From Gymnogyps californianus (taxonomy: Eukaryota > Chordata > Aves > Accipitriformes > Cathartidae): a DNA stretch of 64,000 bases. The first letter of the stretch is position 1; every line of letters starts with the position of its first letter. The stretch is taken from positions 30,051,437 through 30,115,436 of the forward strand of contig NC_059500.1 of assembly GCF_018139145.2 (NCBI RefSeq), read 5' to 3'. Shown here in pieces: positions 25,746 to 39,400 of the stretch. A model generated the notes under the pieces. It saw only the letters and a program-made list of their open reading frames with translations. It searched no databases and was not told the DNA's origin. The translations under genes were made by a program, and so were the position numbers.

Positions 25746-27999
25746 TCTATAGCTGTCATTATGGCACTCTCCAAATAACAGAATGGCGATATGACATGAT
25801 TTGAATTTAAAAATGTACTTCTTACTATAAATACAGACCCGTGCCTCATGGGCACTGAAAAAAACTTTTGCACATACAATTTTTTTACCTTCTTAGACTA
25901 CAGAATCCTGAAAATATGCAGGATTTCTTGGTGCTGTTCAGAAGATCTTATATTCATTAGCCTTTGGGGGTGTGTGTTTATTTTGTTTCTAGCGTGTCCA
26001 TTGGAATTATTATTAAATTATTGAATTATTGTACAAATATCCCAGGTAAGAGATTTTTGTGTTTGTTTTGCATAGGCAGCATTTCTATTTAAAGGCAATA
26101 TTTTCTCCGTAAGATGAGTGCAATCATTATCTGTAAAGGATTTCAGTCTGCACTTCAGGCACTGAATAAGAAACGCTAATGGGCTAACAAAGTAATGAAT
26201 CTTCTTTGGAGTCCATTCACTGCTAAAATGTTGTGTTTCTTTTTATTAATGTGTAAATGTTAAATCAGGTTGGTGGCAGCTGCGCTGAACATTTGATCAT
26301 GTTTTCCACGCTAGGGTAGGTTGTGAGCCATGAGCAGGAAAATAGTTTAATGGGCTAAGTTACCAGCAGAATAAAAGGTGTGTTTGCATCACCTTCCCCC
26401 TAGTGACCTGTCTAGCCACCTCACTTGAATGTGCTATAATTAATTCCTAACAATGTTGTTTTCCTTGCTTCTGTCAAGAAAATAGATGTTAATGACTATC
26501 CTGAGTATCAGTATTCTTTATGTGGGTTTTTTTGCCTCATATTTTTGTCCATGTTAGCAGCTGGTAGGATTTAATCTAAATGTATTAGAGGTGTAGCAGA
26601 AGAGAAGCATACAGGGAACTTTAACTTCTGTTATAAATCTGAAAATAAAAAGCTTTTAAGCCATATGTAGCTGACAGCACATTTGTTAGGATCACTGACA
26701 CACTTTTCATCTCATGTTTCAGATAGAGCAAATCTCAAAAAGTAGGCCTTTAGTTTTTATACATTAATAATAGGCCATCTTAATCACTAACAATGAAATT
26801 TTTTTTAAACTGTAAAACAACAAAATTTTCAGTACCCTGGCCACGTATTGCTGTTCACCTGCAGAAGAGACTACTGGATCTTAATGTCATTCACTGTGAC
26901 CTGTTGGAAGTTTGAAAACCAAAAACTTTTAATAAATTGTTTTTCACTGCAAATTATGGAATATTTAAAACAGTTTGTGGATATTGTACACATTTACCAT
27001 TTTCATCATTCTCAATATTTTTCTGGTTACCTGTTGGCTAGCAACCGTATGGAGATTATCAACATTTTCTCTGTTTGCTTACTTGGTTAATTGCTAAGCA
27101 ATCCTCCCTAACATTCATACAGAATATGTTTATAAGAGATTTGACTCAGAGAGAAAGGGTGCTAATAAAGAGGCAGAAGGGGTGGAGGGGAAGTTGCTTC
27201 TAGGGTACAGAATCCTAAAACAATGTGGGGTGACATTCACAACATCTTTTATTCCTTCCTTCTGATATTTTTTGCCTCTAGCGTGTCTCTTGGACATTTT
27301 ATCAAATAGTGGAATCTAAACTATTGTGTGTGTATTAAGGTTGCACTTCTTCAGATTACTTAGTTAAATAATCATAGTGTCCCCTTTCTGCTCTGAAGTG
27401 GAAAGATGTCCAGATTGAATCCAGGAGAAAATAAATGGCTTGGAAAAATTCCATTATTTAGGTCTTCAAGACCAGGAAAGGAAGGAAGAAGGATGAACTT
27501 GTACTGCATCTCTGTCTCAAGTTAACACATGAGTGTGGGTGGTACCTCAAGAAAACATGGCGCTTTCAATTTCAGAATTGCCATTTTTATTCTTTTTCAC
27601 CCTTTCTCTTTGGGCATAGGCAAATGAAATACTATTTTAACTTCATCAGCTTTTGGGCTATGGCAATGCAAGGCTGAGGCAGTGAAGAAATGAGTTGGTT
27701 CTTGCCACAGGCAAACAGACTTGAACTGGAGAATTATGTAAAAATAGTTTTATTTTAAATCAACACAAAGTTTTGGCAATTGATCTGAATGTACAGAGAA
27801 AGCAAATACCTGAACGCAAATTCTCATCTCGCTAGTTAGCTGCTCCCCTTCCCTCCTCATCCCAAGTCCCCTTGTCACGTTCAGCGTGTCCCAGACCCTC
27901 AGACAAGGAGACAAATGATGTGGGAAGCAGGAATGGTACATGGAATGGTTTCTTCCATTCTGAGCATGCAGGTTCCTTCTGTCCAAGTCCTCTGTGGTC
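25746..27999. other. Sequence 3' of PIGG, no gene seen
   Basis: AT-rich sequence after the PIGG poly(A) signal. Two related segments of roughly 130 bases lie at about 25897-26030 and 27203-27335, both containing TCTAGCGTGTC and ACAGAATCCT. No coding frame is recognisable up to the gap. Confidence 0.45.
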
Positions 28000-28499
28000 N
28001 NNNNNNNNNNNNNNNNNNNNNNNNNNNNNNNNNNNNNNNNNNNNNNNNNNNNNNNNNNNNNNNNNNNNNNNNNNNNNNNNNNNNNNNNNNNNNNNNNNNN
28101 NNNNNNNNNNNNNNNNNNNNNNNNNNNNNNNNNNNNNNNNNNNNNNNNNNNNNNNNNNNNNNNNNNNNNNNNNNNNNNNNNNNNNNNNNNNNNNNNNNNN
28201 NNNNNNNNNNNNNNNNNNNNNNNNNNNNNNNNNNNNNNNNNNNNNNNNNNNNNNNNNNNNNNNNNNNNNNNNNNNNNNNNNNNNNNNNNNNNNNNNNNNN
28301 NNNNNNNNNNNNNNNNNNNNNNNNNNNNNNNNNNNNNNNNNNNNNNNNNNNNNNNNNNNNNNNNNNNNNNNNNNNNNNNNNNNNNNNNNNNNNNNNNNNN
28401 NNNNNNNNNNNNNNNNNNNNNNNNNNNNNNNNNNNNNNNNNNNNNNNNNNNNNNNNNNNNNNNNNNNNNNNNNNNNNNNNNNNNNNNNNNNNNNNNNNN
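28000..28499. other. Assembly gap, 500 N
   Basis: Exactly 500 N, separating the contig with PIGG's last exon (plus) from the contig with exons 2-9 (minus). Confidence 0.99.
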
Positions 28500-30024
28500 T
28501 TTATTGTAGAGACAAAATAGAAGGCTGGCTAGAAAAAGCCTGAGTAGCTTTAACTCAAACTAACAAGGCTACACATGATCTAAGTAAGGTTCTAATTTCT
28601 TATTACTAAAAAATGTGCTAGTAAGACATAACTATGCAAATTAAACTCATACTAAAAATAGAATTACAATCAACCTTACAGACTAGCAGTGCATTTTGGG
28701 AAGAGGAATAAGTGCTTTATGCAACTCAGCTTATCACCAACTTTTAATTTATGCTATAAGGAAAACACATCATCTCAATCCTGATCAAAACACTAAGGAA
28801 ACAGACATTGCTACCACCCTGTTCTCTTGTGAAGGAGAAGCAACAAACATGTTAAAACCTCCAACCAAAGAAAATGCAAGCATGCTTGCCAAATAGGAAT
28901 TCACAGATACTCTACAAACCACAGGATGTACAAAAATGTAGTTGTCGTTGACTGATCTTTCCGAAGCTCGTGCAGTGAACCATTTCAGACCCAAGAACTC
29001 ACCTACATCCCATCACTCAAGTCCAAAAACTGTACACTTCAAATGCTGCTATTTGCTTTTAACCCTATAAAGCAACTGAAGTATATGTCAGCATGGCGAC
29101 ATACATTAGATTTTCCTGTTAGGCTAAAAACTGTTCCATTGATTTAAGTCAGGACGTAGCTCCACAGCAGCCCGAGCCAACCTGTGCCAGGGCTGCCAGT
29201 GTTCTGCTCTTTCACCTGCTCCCTAAACACAGCAGAAGTAGTTACACCACTGAAAGGGAGAAGGCAGAACTGTGGCAGCCCCAACGACACATCCTCTTAG
29301 CCTGCCATGGCATGGCACTCTGGACTGTTCCACAATCTCTTTAAAGCCCCCCAAAATAGAAGTCTGTGAATCATTGCTTCTTTCTCAATTAGATTTGAAA
29401 GGTAAGTGGGTTTTTGTAAGGAATGCTTGACAATGGTAGAAAGAAAAAACTGTTTATGTCTGCAGCACTTGAAAAGATGCAGGTACTTCCACATTTTGTT
29501 TCTACAGGAATTTCAACAGCAGCAGCGCTGGCTTGCACACTCTTCTCTTCCTGCATTCCTGTTACTAAGCCAGCCCATTTGCCTGTGAAGCTGGATGGTA
29601 AACCAGAGTGGGAAGTGGTCCATCTGAAAGCCAAGAGTTTCCCACACTGACTTGGCCTATTTTTCCAGCCACATCTATTCAATGATTTAGTTCACCATAC
29701 TGACAAAGCAACAGCTGTGCTGGTAAAATGCAGGGCCAGTGAGGGGAGGAGCAAGACAGCAGGTACCTGGCCTTGTAAGGCAAGAGCTCCTTCAATATCC
29801 TATTATAGCCAAACAAGCAGTTGTAGCCTAAGATTATAGCTGTAGGATCTTTTCTCTTCTACTTGCTTCAAGACCCAAGCAAATATACCCAATGTGAGGC
29901 TATAATTTGGTGGGGAAGCACAGGGAGCAATTCACCTGTAAAATTCTGAAGTTTTGGTTGTGATTTCTAGCTGCTGTACTTCAGCCTTACTGAAGGGGGA
30001 GGCAGACAGCTTTAATAATAGGGT
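28500..30024. other. No gene seen; probable PIGG intron 9
   Basis: Mostly AT-rich sequence on the 3' side of PIGG exon 9. No minus-strand match to the next PIGG exons was found, and no repeat family was recognised. Confidence 0.45.
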
Positions 30025-31222
30025 TGTGATGGCTTTATGAAGGTGAAGTAATACTTAATCAATCTGATAGACTTCTGTGATGAGATGACTAGCTCAGTAG
30101 AAGAGCGGAGAGCAGGCAATGTGGTTTATCTGGGCTTTACCAAGGCTTTTAACACCATCTCCCATAACATCCTCCCAGGCAAACTGATGCAGTCCACGCT
30201 AGGATAGTGAACAGTGAGGTGGACTGAAAACTGGCTCAGCTGCTGGGCTCACATGCTTGTGATCAGCAGCACAAAGTCCACCTGGAGGTCAGTCACTAAG
30301 GATCAACCCCAGGGCTTGGCACTGGGGCCAATACTGTTTGACATCTTCATTAATGACCTGGACGATGGGACAGAGTGCCCTCTCAGAAGTCCGCACACAA
30401 CACAAAACTGAGAGGGGTGGTTGATAGAGTAGATGGGTCTGCTGCCACTCACAGGCACCTCAACAGACTGGAGAAACGGCCCAACAGGAACCTTATGAAG
30501 TTCAACAAGTGGAAGAGGCAAGTCCTGCACCTTGGAACAAATAGCTACACACGTCAGGACAGACTGGGGGCTGACCATCTTTTCAGAGATGGCTCTGAGC
30601 ATCCTGGTGGACACTGAGTTGATCATCAGCCAGCAATGTGCCCTTACAGCAAAGGCAACGAACAGCATTTGGGGCTGTATTATGAAAAACGTTACCAGCA
30701 GGTTGAGGAAGGTGTTTCTTCCCCTGTGTTCAGCCCCGGGTCCAGTTATTGGTTACCCAGTACAGAGAAAGACATGGACATATTGGAGCAAGTGCAGTGA
30801 AAAACTATGAAAACGATAATGGGACTGGTGCATCTGTCATACAAGAAGCTCAAAGCACTGGGACTGTTTAGCCTCAAGAAGAGAAGGCTCAGTATGGATC
30901 TTACCAGCCTGACTGGAGGTGGAAGGTGTTAAAAAAAGATGAAGCCATGTTCTTGTCAGTGGTGCCCAGGAAAAGGACAAGAGGCAATGGACACAAACTG
31001 AAATAAAGGAAATTCTGTTTAAACAGAAGGAAAATTTTGGAGGGAAAAAGAAAACAGGTTGCCCAGAATAGTTGTGGCGTCTCCATGCTTGGAGATATCA
31101 AAGACCCAGCTGGACAAAGATCTAAGCCATCTGTTCCAGATCACTCTGCTCTGAGTAGGGGGACTGAACCAGATAATTTTCAGAGGTGTCCTTCAACATT
31201 AACCATGCTGTGATTCTGTTGT
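30025..31222 (+). mobile_element. CR1 fragment, plus strand, catalytic residues lost
   Basis: Plus-strand reverse-transcriptase sequence starts near 30025 with YLINL and a motif-A segment reading FTKAFNT where CR1 normally has an Asp. [27 protein letters not shown] and a motif C reading AHNTKL (codons for H and N at 30396-30401) follow. The copy ends with the CR1 tail near TGTGATTCTGTTG at 31210-31222. It is 5'-truncated and frameshifted. It lies antisense to PIGG in the presumed intron 9. Confidence 0.9.
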
Positions 31223-32983
31223 TTTCAAAGATGGATAGGAATTCTGCAAAACACGCCAATTTCAATTCACAGGAGAAAAAAAATGAAACAAAAATAGCCT
31301 CCTCCCCCCCCTTCTCCTCCCTCCATCCCCAACAAAAATAAAGACTAAGCCAGAACAGGTGTAAAGAACCTTGGTTTACCTGAGTGGGTTGCTTCGAAGC
31401 TCCTGACAGGCAATAGTGTTAGAGCTGGCCATACAGGATTTCCCAGCTTTTGTTATAAATCAGGGAGCCCTAGAAGCACCTGCTCTAGCTGCAGACTATG
31501 TTCTACCTGTGCTATCTCCCTGAGTCACCACAGCCCAAGGCTATAACAGGTTTTGCTGCTCTATAGGCATACCCAGCATCAGAAAATCAGAGGTGGGAGC
31601 ATGCTTAACCAAGACAGGATCTTAGGAAGTTAAGTCCAGGCATACACACACAATTCTTAGAAGGCTGGTAACATTTCCAAGTGTCAGTAAACATTCCTGG
31701 GGGACCACACGAGCAAAAGCATATCACTGAAACAAACGCAATTTTTCAGCTGCAAGAATATCAAGTCCTCGTTTCATAGCATTGTGGCACTAGTACACTC
31801 CAAAGAAAAGGGCTGACAGTCTGAAGAAGACATCTGGCTCAGGAAGTTATTGCGCAAATAAATCTGTGGAAGATGCTCAGGATTAATTATGAAAATCCTC
31901 CCAGTCGCACCAAATCACACCTAATCCTGCTCACACACTGGCTTAGCTCATAATGAAGGAGTTCTCTATCATGTGGACTTAACATTGTGAATATGACAAT
32001 CCTTCTTCAATCCCTCACCTCATCTCAAGAGGAGGAATGTATGGCAAAAGCGCTGGTCTAGAACAACTGCTATAATGCCATAAATTCCCTCATAACTCAT
32101 GTCTTTCAGCACTCATGCCTGTCACAGCAATTAGCATTTTATCTGTGAGGCTGCCAATAAGTAACAAGTCCCATATTAGTTCATTTGCTCATGTCGCTTT
32201 TAATGAATGATGAATGACATTTCATCCACGTGTTGTAAGATACTGGCAAGAAATCTCTTTATCTTACACAGCACAGCCTCCCCATCTGCTGTCTGCAAAA
32301 CCCTGACTAGTCAGTCACAAGGTATTGCTTCTCCATCCACCAGCTGAAGTACAGAACACAGTTCAAATATCAAGTACTTTTTATCACTGAATAACGACTG
32401 TAGTTCTTCACAATACTAAAAGGTAGTAGAAAAAGTAGAAGCCCTTCTCCAGTGTACTTCAAGTTGTAAAAAATTCCCTTTCTTGTTTATCGTACTACAC
32501 TTGAAAAATTCCTTCAGTTTTCCACCCACACATTAAATGTCTGTGATAGACAAGGCAGAATTCTATATGCAGCACCTTCTCGTGCAACTTCATAAAGTTT
32601 GGAATTGAGTAGAACCTTCTGCCTTAATTTCAAGGGTTTAATTCTATTAAGCGATTTTTCATTTCCCAAACCAGACACTGTTGACTTACACATGGAAAAT
32701 ATTTACTTTTTGCCTCTGATAAACCTATCGTGTATAATTGGCATTAATTAGATAAGTCATGGTGCAGGGCAAAGATTATAAACTATTGATACTACACAAG
32801 GAACTACTCCTGCATGAAATAGCAGTGAAAAATTCCATATGTTACTTCACTGTTTACCCGCTTTGCATGTTTGCAGCACTTTCTACACAGAGACTGTATA
32901 GAAATGTATACATGTTTCACCGAATGAAACATACATTAGTTTTTAAGTAAGACAGAAAGTATGACAATAAATCAGATACCCAC
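31223..32983. other. PIGG intron 9, no gene seen
   Basis: AT-rich intron sequence with a short pyrimidine run at about 31300-31330 (CCTCCTCCCCCCCCTTCTCC). Nothing else is recognisable. Confidence 0.45.
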
Positions 32984-33441
32984 CTTGTCAACCAATGTCC
33001 GAAGTCTGGCCGATGAGCCCACTGGACGCCTGTCTGATTCAAGGATCGGAGTAGCCGACAGCAAATAAGGATGATCCATGGACTTGCTAAGCTTATCCAC
33101 TTATCTGATCCTTTTATGAATTCAGCTGAAGAGGTAGCCTTGCCCAATTTTGAATTACTTGCTGCTGGAATGTCTATATTCTTGCACTCAGAGGCTTCCC
33201 CGATACTATCAAAATTTTGTTTCACAGTGGTGCTATGTTGAGGGTCACATTCTTTGAGAAGAAAAGTATTTCTACAAAGTTCCTGACATAGCACCAAACA
33301 AAGTGTATTGATAAGAAAATACCAAGTTTGATGTTCCTCTTCTATAAAACTACTTGCCCCCAAACTCAAAACATGGCCAATTGTTCCAGCCAGAATCAGC
33401 ACATCTACTTCTGACCAGCTGGAACTGGACACAACTGGATT
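32984..33441 (-). CDS. PIGG: PIGG exon 9: transmembrane segments and a variable loop
   Basis: 458 nt exon of 152 codons plus two bases, from [11 protein letters not shown] to GHWLT. The acceptor is TTTGCAG before 33441 and the donor is AAG/GTGGGT after 32984. [20 protein letters not shown] and [20 protein letters not shown] are strongly conserved with human. The roughly 50 residues between them (about codons 63-112 of the exon) are polar and show little resemblance to human. This is the last PIGG exon found on the minus strand. Confidence 0.96.
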
Positions 33442-36400
33442 CTGCAAACAAAAAAAAAAATAGCGCAGTGGTGCAAGTGTATAAAAATTTCACTTGTTTA
33501 AGCATTCACAGTGTGCTTACACCAATTTCCTCTAAGAAAACAAAATAAACAGTGAGACAAGTTATTTCTATCTTGACAAATCCCAAAAATTTATAAAAGA
33601 ATCATTTTTGCATAGCCTATTTAGCTAGCATTGCAATGTAATCGTACTTTTTAAAATCACATTCTGTTTAAGGGAAAAAACTTCTCTATGAATAATCATC
33701 ACAACTGTACAGATTAAGATTCCCTTTCAGCCTGTGACAGAAGGTTCAAAACAAGCTCTCTTCCTGCTGTACATTCGTAGAAGTAAAAATAGAAATCCTG
33801 CAGAAATCAAATTTGAGATACAGATAATGGGTAATTTTCTAATAGTTTAAATCTGTGCTACCCTCAACTCAGTACAGTGACAGCCTTCACTACCCAAATT
33901 AACAAAAGTTACTTGCAGACTGTCTGATGGCACCTCTTAACCTTGCTTAGCTTGAAATGTGTCTTTCATCATAAAATCGACTTTAAACCTTACCCATCTA
34001 TTATTTACTTCACACGCTGCGCCTATCTAAAACCATAATATTCTTTGTCTAATGCCTCCATTAGTTCGATTTCCTGTTCACAGTAGCTACTTGGAATTGC
34101 CTCATCATCACTGCCCTCAATATGGCTAAGAAGAGAGCGTAAGGGCATGTGGAAGGTGAGAGCATCTGGTTCATTGACATTATCAGGTAAAGGACGTTTT
34201 CAGCTCACATGGAACACAAAGTAACAGGGAAAGCCATAAAAAGACCACACAGAGACAGGAACGTGATAAGTAAGCACTAAGGGAGATCATAAAGATGACC
34301 AAAACTCTTCAGCCATTAACTGACAGGCCATTAAGAAACCACAGGCATAGCTCTGAAAGGCATCAGCCTGGACTTTGGAACAGATAAGGGGAAGTGACAG
34401 AACATGAGTATTATGGATACCTGATGGTGCCTGTGGATCTATACAAAGTCATTAAGCAATGCTTCAGGAAAGTGTCAAAGGTAGGGGAGAGGGGATGCTG
34501 AGGAACAGGCTGGAGGCAGGGGGCAAAGTGAGAGGAGGAAGGATAAAGGGGCCAGAGTCACGTATAAGCAGGCACCAGTCAGTCCATTTCTCTGACTGAA
34601 CCCTGTGCCTGATCACTGCAGTCTATCCTGTCTTATTAAATCCTCTCCTAACTATCTTTCTGTGCAACTCCACTCTCCGTCCCACCTGTGGGTGCTGCAA
34701 GGTCTCACTGCAAGTAACTGGGGACAAGCCTGCATGCCAGCAACTTGAGACCAGAGTAAAAGCGAACAGCAGCAACTGGAGCAGGATCACAGGTCATTGG
34801 ACCGATGCACCTGTAGTGCCAGTTACTGCAGCGCGTGAGGGTCCACGTGCCAGAGACCGGAGTGGGGATCACAGGCCATCAACACTGTGTGCCCAAGGTG
34901 CCAGCAGCTGGAGGAATCAGAGTGCAAGAGAGGTCAGGGTGTCAGCAACAGGAAAAGCGACCAGGGATCTCCAGGCTTGTAGGTCTGCATCAGCAACTGG
35001 AGGGCCCAGAGCGCCCACCTATGTGTGAGAGGTCAGAGGGCCACTGACTGGAGGGACCTCTGTCTTTTTAACTTCTCTTCAAAGTCTGAGCCAGAGGTGG
35101 GGACAGGGGCCCAGGCTGGGCATGCACAGCTGGGCTCCAGCAGCAAGGCAGGACAAATGCCGCAGCCCTGTAGGCCACCGGAGCCAGCAGGGGCTTCCTA
35201 ACACACCTTAACAAACAGGATTACATACTTGTGAAGCATTTTGGGAAAGACACTGTCAAAAATCATCCTTTACCATTTTATTTTCTCATTAATTTTCCTC
35301 TATTAGACAGTATCACGGTTTATCTTTTAAACTGGTATTTTAAACACCTGATAAACAACTTAAAAGCCAAATCGAAACTACTGCATGCCATTTTTAGTTC
35401 AGAACAAAGATCTCTTAACCTACTTTCACGTTAATTTCTTTAGCTGCACACTTCAACCACACCATGCTCCTACATTTGACCTTATGAACAAACTTTAAAA
35501 AACCGCCTTGAATATTCATACAGATAAATCTCACATAGAACGTACTCACATTCAAAGATGCACAGTGTACTACGATTCCTGAACTGTTTAAATCGTTTGT
35601 TAGAAGAATATAGAAACTCACTAGTCTTAGAGTAGGTATAAGAAAGTGGGTGTAAACAATACAAATATCCCTGAGCATCTTAGATGCAAGTCTCACTTAT
35701 GCTTAAGATTTACTGACAGCAGCATATGTATTTTTGTTCAATAAGCAAGATGATGTAATGTGGAGAGGATGACAAACATACTTGATGCAAGAAGCTAGTT
35801 AACACTATCTGGAACTTTGCTTTGAGGAGAACAACTTTGCAAAATCAAGATTTTATAAGATGTATGTGAAAGGATGCAGGAGGTATAGTTAAGTTATCAC
35901 CTATTCACATCACCTCCATTTGTTGTGTTGTTAAAGAAATAAATTACACCAGAGTCACTTCACTTAAAAAAAAAAACACAAACAAAAAACCAACAAAAAA
36001 GTCCCCATGAAGTTACACACAACAATAATACGGGAAAAAAAAACCCACTAAAAAATTTAGCACAAGAACAGTCATGATCTGAAAAACTGCCCAGGCCCAA
36101 TCTAAATTTACTAGTATTTGAAATTTCTATGGTGCTCCATAGACCACTCCTTTTTGTTTAGTACTCTACTCTGAAAATCACATACCATAAGCTGGTATTT
36201 GGAACAAAAGGACAAGGCAGAGATGTAGTCCTTGCAGAGACCAAAGACCATGAAATTCACAAAGCTGAGACAAGAACAGAACATGACTAAACTACAGAAA
36301 GTTTAAACTCCAATAATTCCATCATGCTGACCTTAAAGATCTTGGCTAACTAAGTAATGAATGAGCACGTAAGCACCATCTGCTTGCAGAGACAAAGGAA

Positions 36401-39400
36401 TCTGAGATCCTCAACAAATGAGAATGAACCAGTCTTCAATACAATTCATTTGTCTTCTTTATAAGACATAACATAAAATCTATATAAGGATTGCTCTCTT
36501 GTATCTGGTTGCTGTCAGCACTGATATGAAAACTGAAGAAGTGATGTATTATCAACATGCAAAAGCCTCATGAAAATGATGGCGTTAGTGTGAAATATGC
36601 CAGTGTCAGAAATCCATTATTTCTTGCCTGCTTATCTGACTCTCACAACTCCAGTGAAAAAAGGAAAAATTTACTCCTATTTTCACATCAAAGGATTAAA
36701 GTCCAATGGCATTTATTGACAAACGCCATTTCAGACCAGAGTTAGTCACTACGCAAAATGAAAAATTATCCTGCAAATTATAATCTCCTGAGCCTTGATG
36801 ATCTAAGAAATACTGAAAGTAGCTTCATGGAGTTTTTCTAAATTTACTGGTAATCCCTCATATATGAACTGTGCCTTATTAGGAATGCCATCATTACAGT
36901 TTTTTATACAGCCTGATCTTAGATTACTTAGATTGCACTTAGTTTTTAGATCTGGTTTACAGGCACAGAAATGTAGGTCCTACTCTGATATTCACAGCTC
37001 TTTCTAGCTGCTGAACACTCAGGAACTCAGTAGGCACTCCAGATACTAAAAGACTCTTATGACTCACACCAATATCTTCACAAACAAACTTAATACAGAA
37101 TCTTCAGTTTAGAAATTTAAAAATGTCAGGCTTTCAATTTAAGGCTATAATCTCCCAAGCCAAGGTAGCTTTAACATTTGATGTATCAGCACCAGTAATT
37201 AAGTAATACAGAAACTGACCTCTTTGCCCTATCTTTGAACATATCTTGCTAGCTTGCAGAAGTGCCAGTACATAAACAATGGAATATCTGCATCTCTGCC
37301 CATGAAACTTACATTTTCTTCACTTTGAAATAAAACCTCCTGTAGTCTATCTTCTGGGTCCAATTCAAGTTACGTGGCTTCTGTATGGTTGAGAGTAAAG
37401 CTCTTTTTCACAAACATTAACTACCCATAGTTAATGCCTGAGGAATTTTACAATCCCTTTTCACATGAGAAACATTTTATCTTTCATCCTCACCACCACC
37501 CAAAATTTAAATACTTATCATTATGTTCCCTTCTGATATTTGAGCTCCCTGCACCCAGTCTTGATTCCCAAAGATGATAACTTTCCTAAGACAGAGTACT
37601 ATAGACCACACTTGCTCCTACATTTTCACAGCAGTTTGGAATAATTTTTTAAAGCTACCCAGTAAAGGCACCATCTAATCACCTTTCCCCCCCCAAGTCA
37701 AAAAATGCAAAAAAATTTTTAGGTACAATTGCATAAAAATGTTTCATCGTTCAATTCAATAAGAATATCACACAGAGGAGGAAAAACAAAAATATATTAA
37801 AATTAACAGGGTATTTTAAAATAAACAGAAAGAGGGATATTTTGTTTATGTAATAAAAAACACTATAATTCTGCATAATGAAAATTCTCAAAAGCTGTAT
37901 TTGACAAGCTTTGTGTTCTATTTTCAAAAAACTATTGGTTTTATTTCTATCAGAAATAGGGGGAAAAAAAATACAACTAGTAGTAGTAAATACCATATTT
38001 AAGTCAACTACCAAGCAATTAGAGTGAAACTATGTTAAAAAGTTAAAGAAGTTAAAAATTTTGACAATTTTCTGGAATTCGTAAAGGGCTGTATAACTAT
38101 TTAAAGCCTAAAGTGTCATTTAAAGAAGGGACTGGTGTTGCTAGAAACATAGTAATCAGAACCTATAAATAACAGCCAGGAAGCAGATGCTAACACTGCC
38201 TGCACTGGTCTTCAGAAAATTCATGAACTTGGTAATCAGTTTCTATATTCAGCCACAGCGGAAAAAAAGCATTACAAATGAGAAGCACTTCAGAGAAATC
38301 TTTAGATGTGAACTTCATATTTGAAGGAAAAAAGCTCTGAAGACATTAACAGGAGAGCTTATCTTAATTACTTCAACATACCTACATTTTATCATATAGC
38401 ATGAGCTTAGAAAAGGCTTTTAGCTTTTTTAACTGGCAAGACCCTGATTCAGGATTCTACTCCTGCCATCAGAAGAGCAGGGCTTCAGAGCTCTTTCAGA
38501 AGTGGAGCCCATACGCAGATTTGCACTGTGGAGATGCACAGGTCACAGACGCTTGGATTCAGAGATACTTTAGCGTAAGTAATACTCCTAACTCACATAG
38601 AAGGCCCTTCAAGATCAATACACAGCATATACAGACAACCAGTTTCTCCCTCAAAGTCTAGGTATTCTGTTGGAAAAGGGGGTGGAAGGTGGGACATGAA
38701 CGTTTGTGAATTATAGTGTTTGTGCCCCAGGTACCAGTAAATAACCTCTCGCCTCCACACTGCAAGCCAACACCAGATTATCCACTGCTCCCTTCACATT
38801 CTCCAGGCTCTATCATTGTATAAGCAGCCACCTGCAAAAAAACCACCATATCGTTCTGCAGCACCCCTGAGACTGGTAAAAATATAGATCAAATCCAGGT
38901 CACTGCTTTTATACGCGTCTGGAATGGAGGAACTTACTAACTAAACCTACAAAATATTTCAAGCTTGCTTTGGAACTTGAACAGAGACAGCAAAGCCTAT
39001 CTGACTGATGAGATGAGATGAGATGAGATATACATCCAGCAATCCAGTCACCTGTGGAATAGGATTGAAGATAGGATGACGAAAATGGATTTCTAGAGGT
39101 CTGGATACAAAGTCATGTCTGCCTCAACCAGAATTACTATTGCCTACATAAGACATACTTCAGCTTCCCACATTTTCAGCTATGTCTCAGGTAGGCATAT
39201 GATCACAGACAGACCTGGAATGGAGAATGCAGTATTTTTGATTGCTATCTGCCCCAGCCTTGCAAAAACAAACACACAAACCTTCTGGAAAACATTGCTG
39301 AAAACCTCCTCATTCATGTATTATCAACTTGAAGCTGATGACCTGATCATCTGCTTGCATGTCCTGAGATCCCAGCCAGGTAAAACTCCAGAAAACATGT

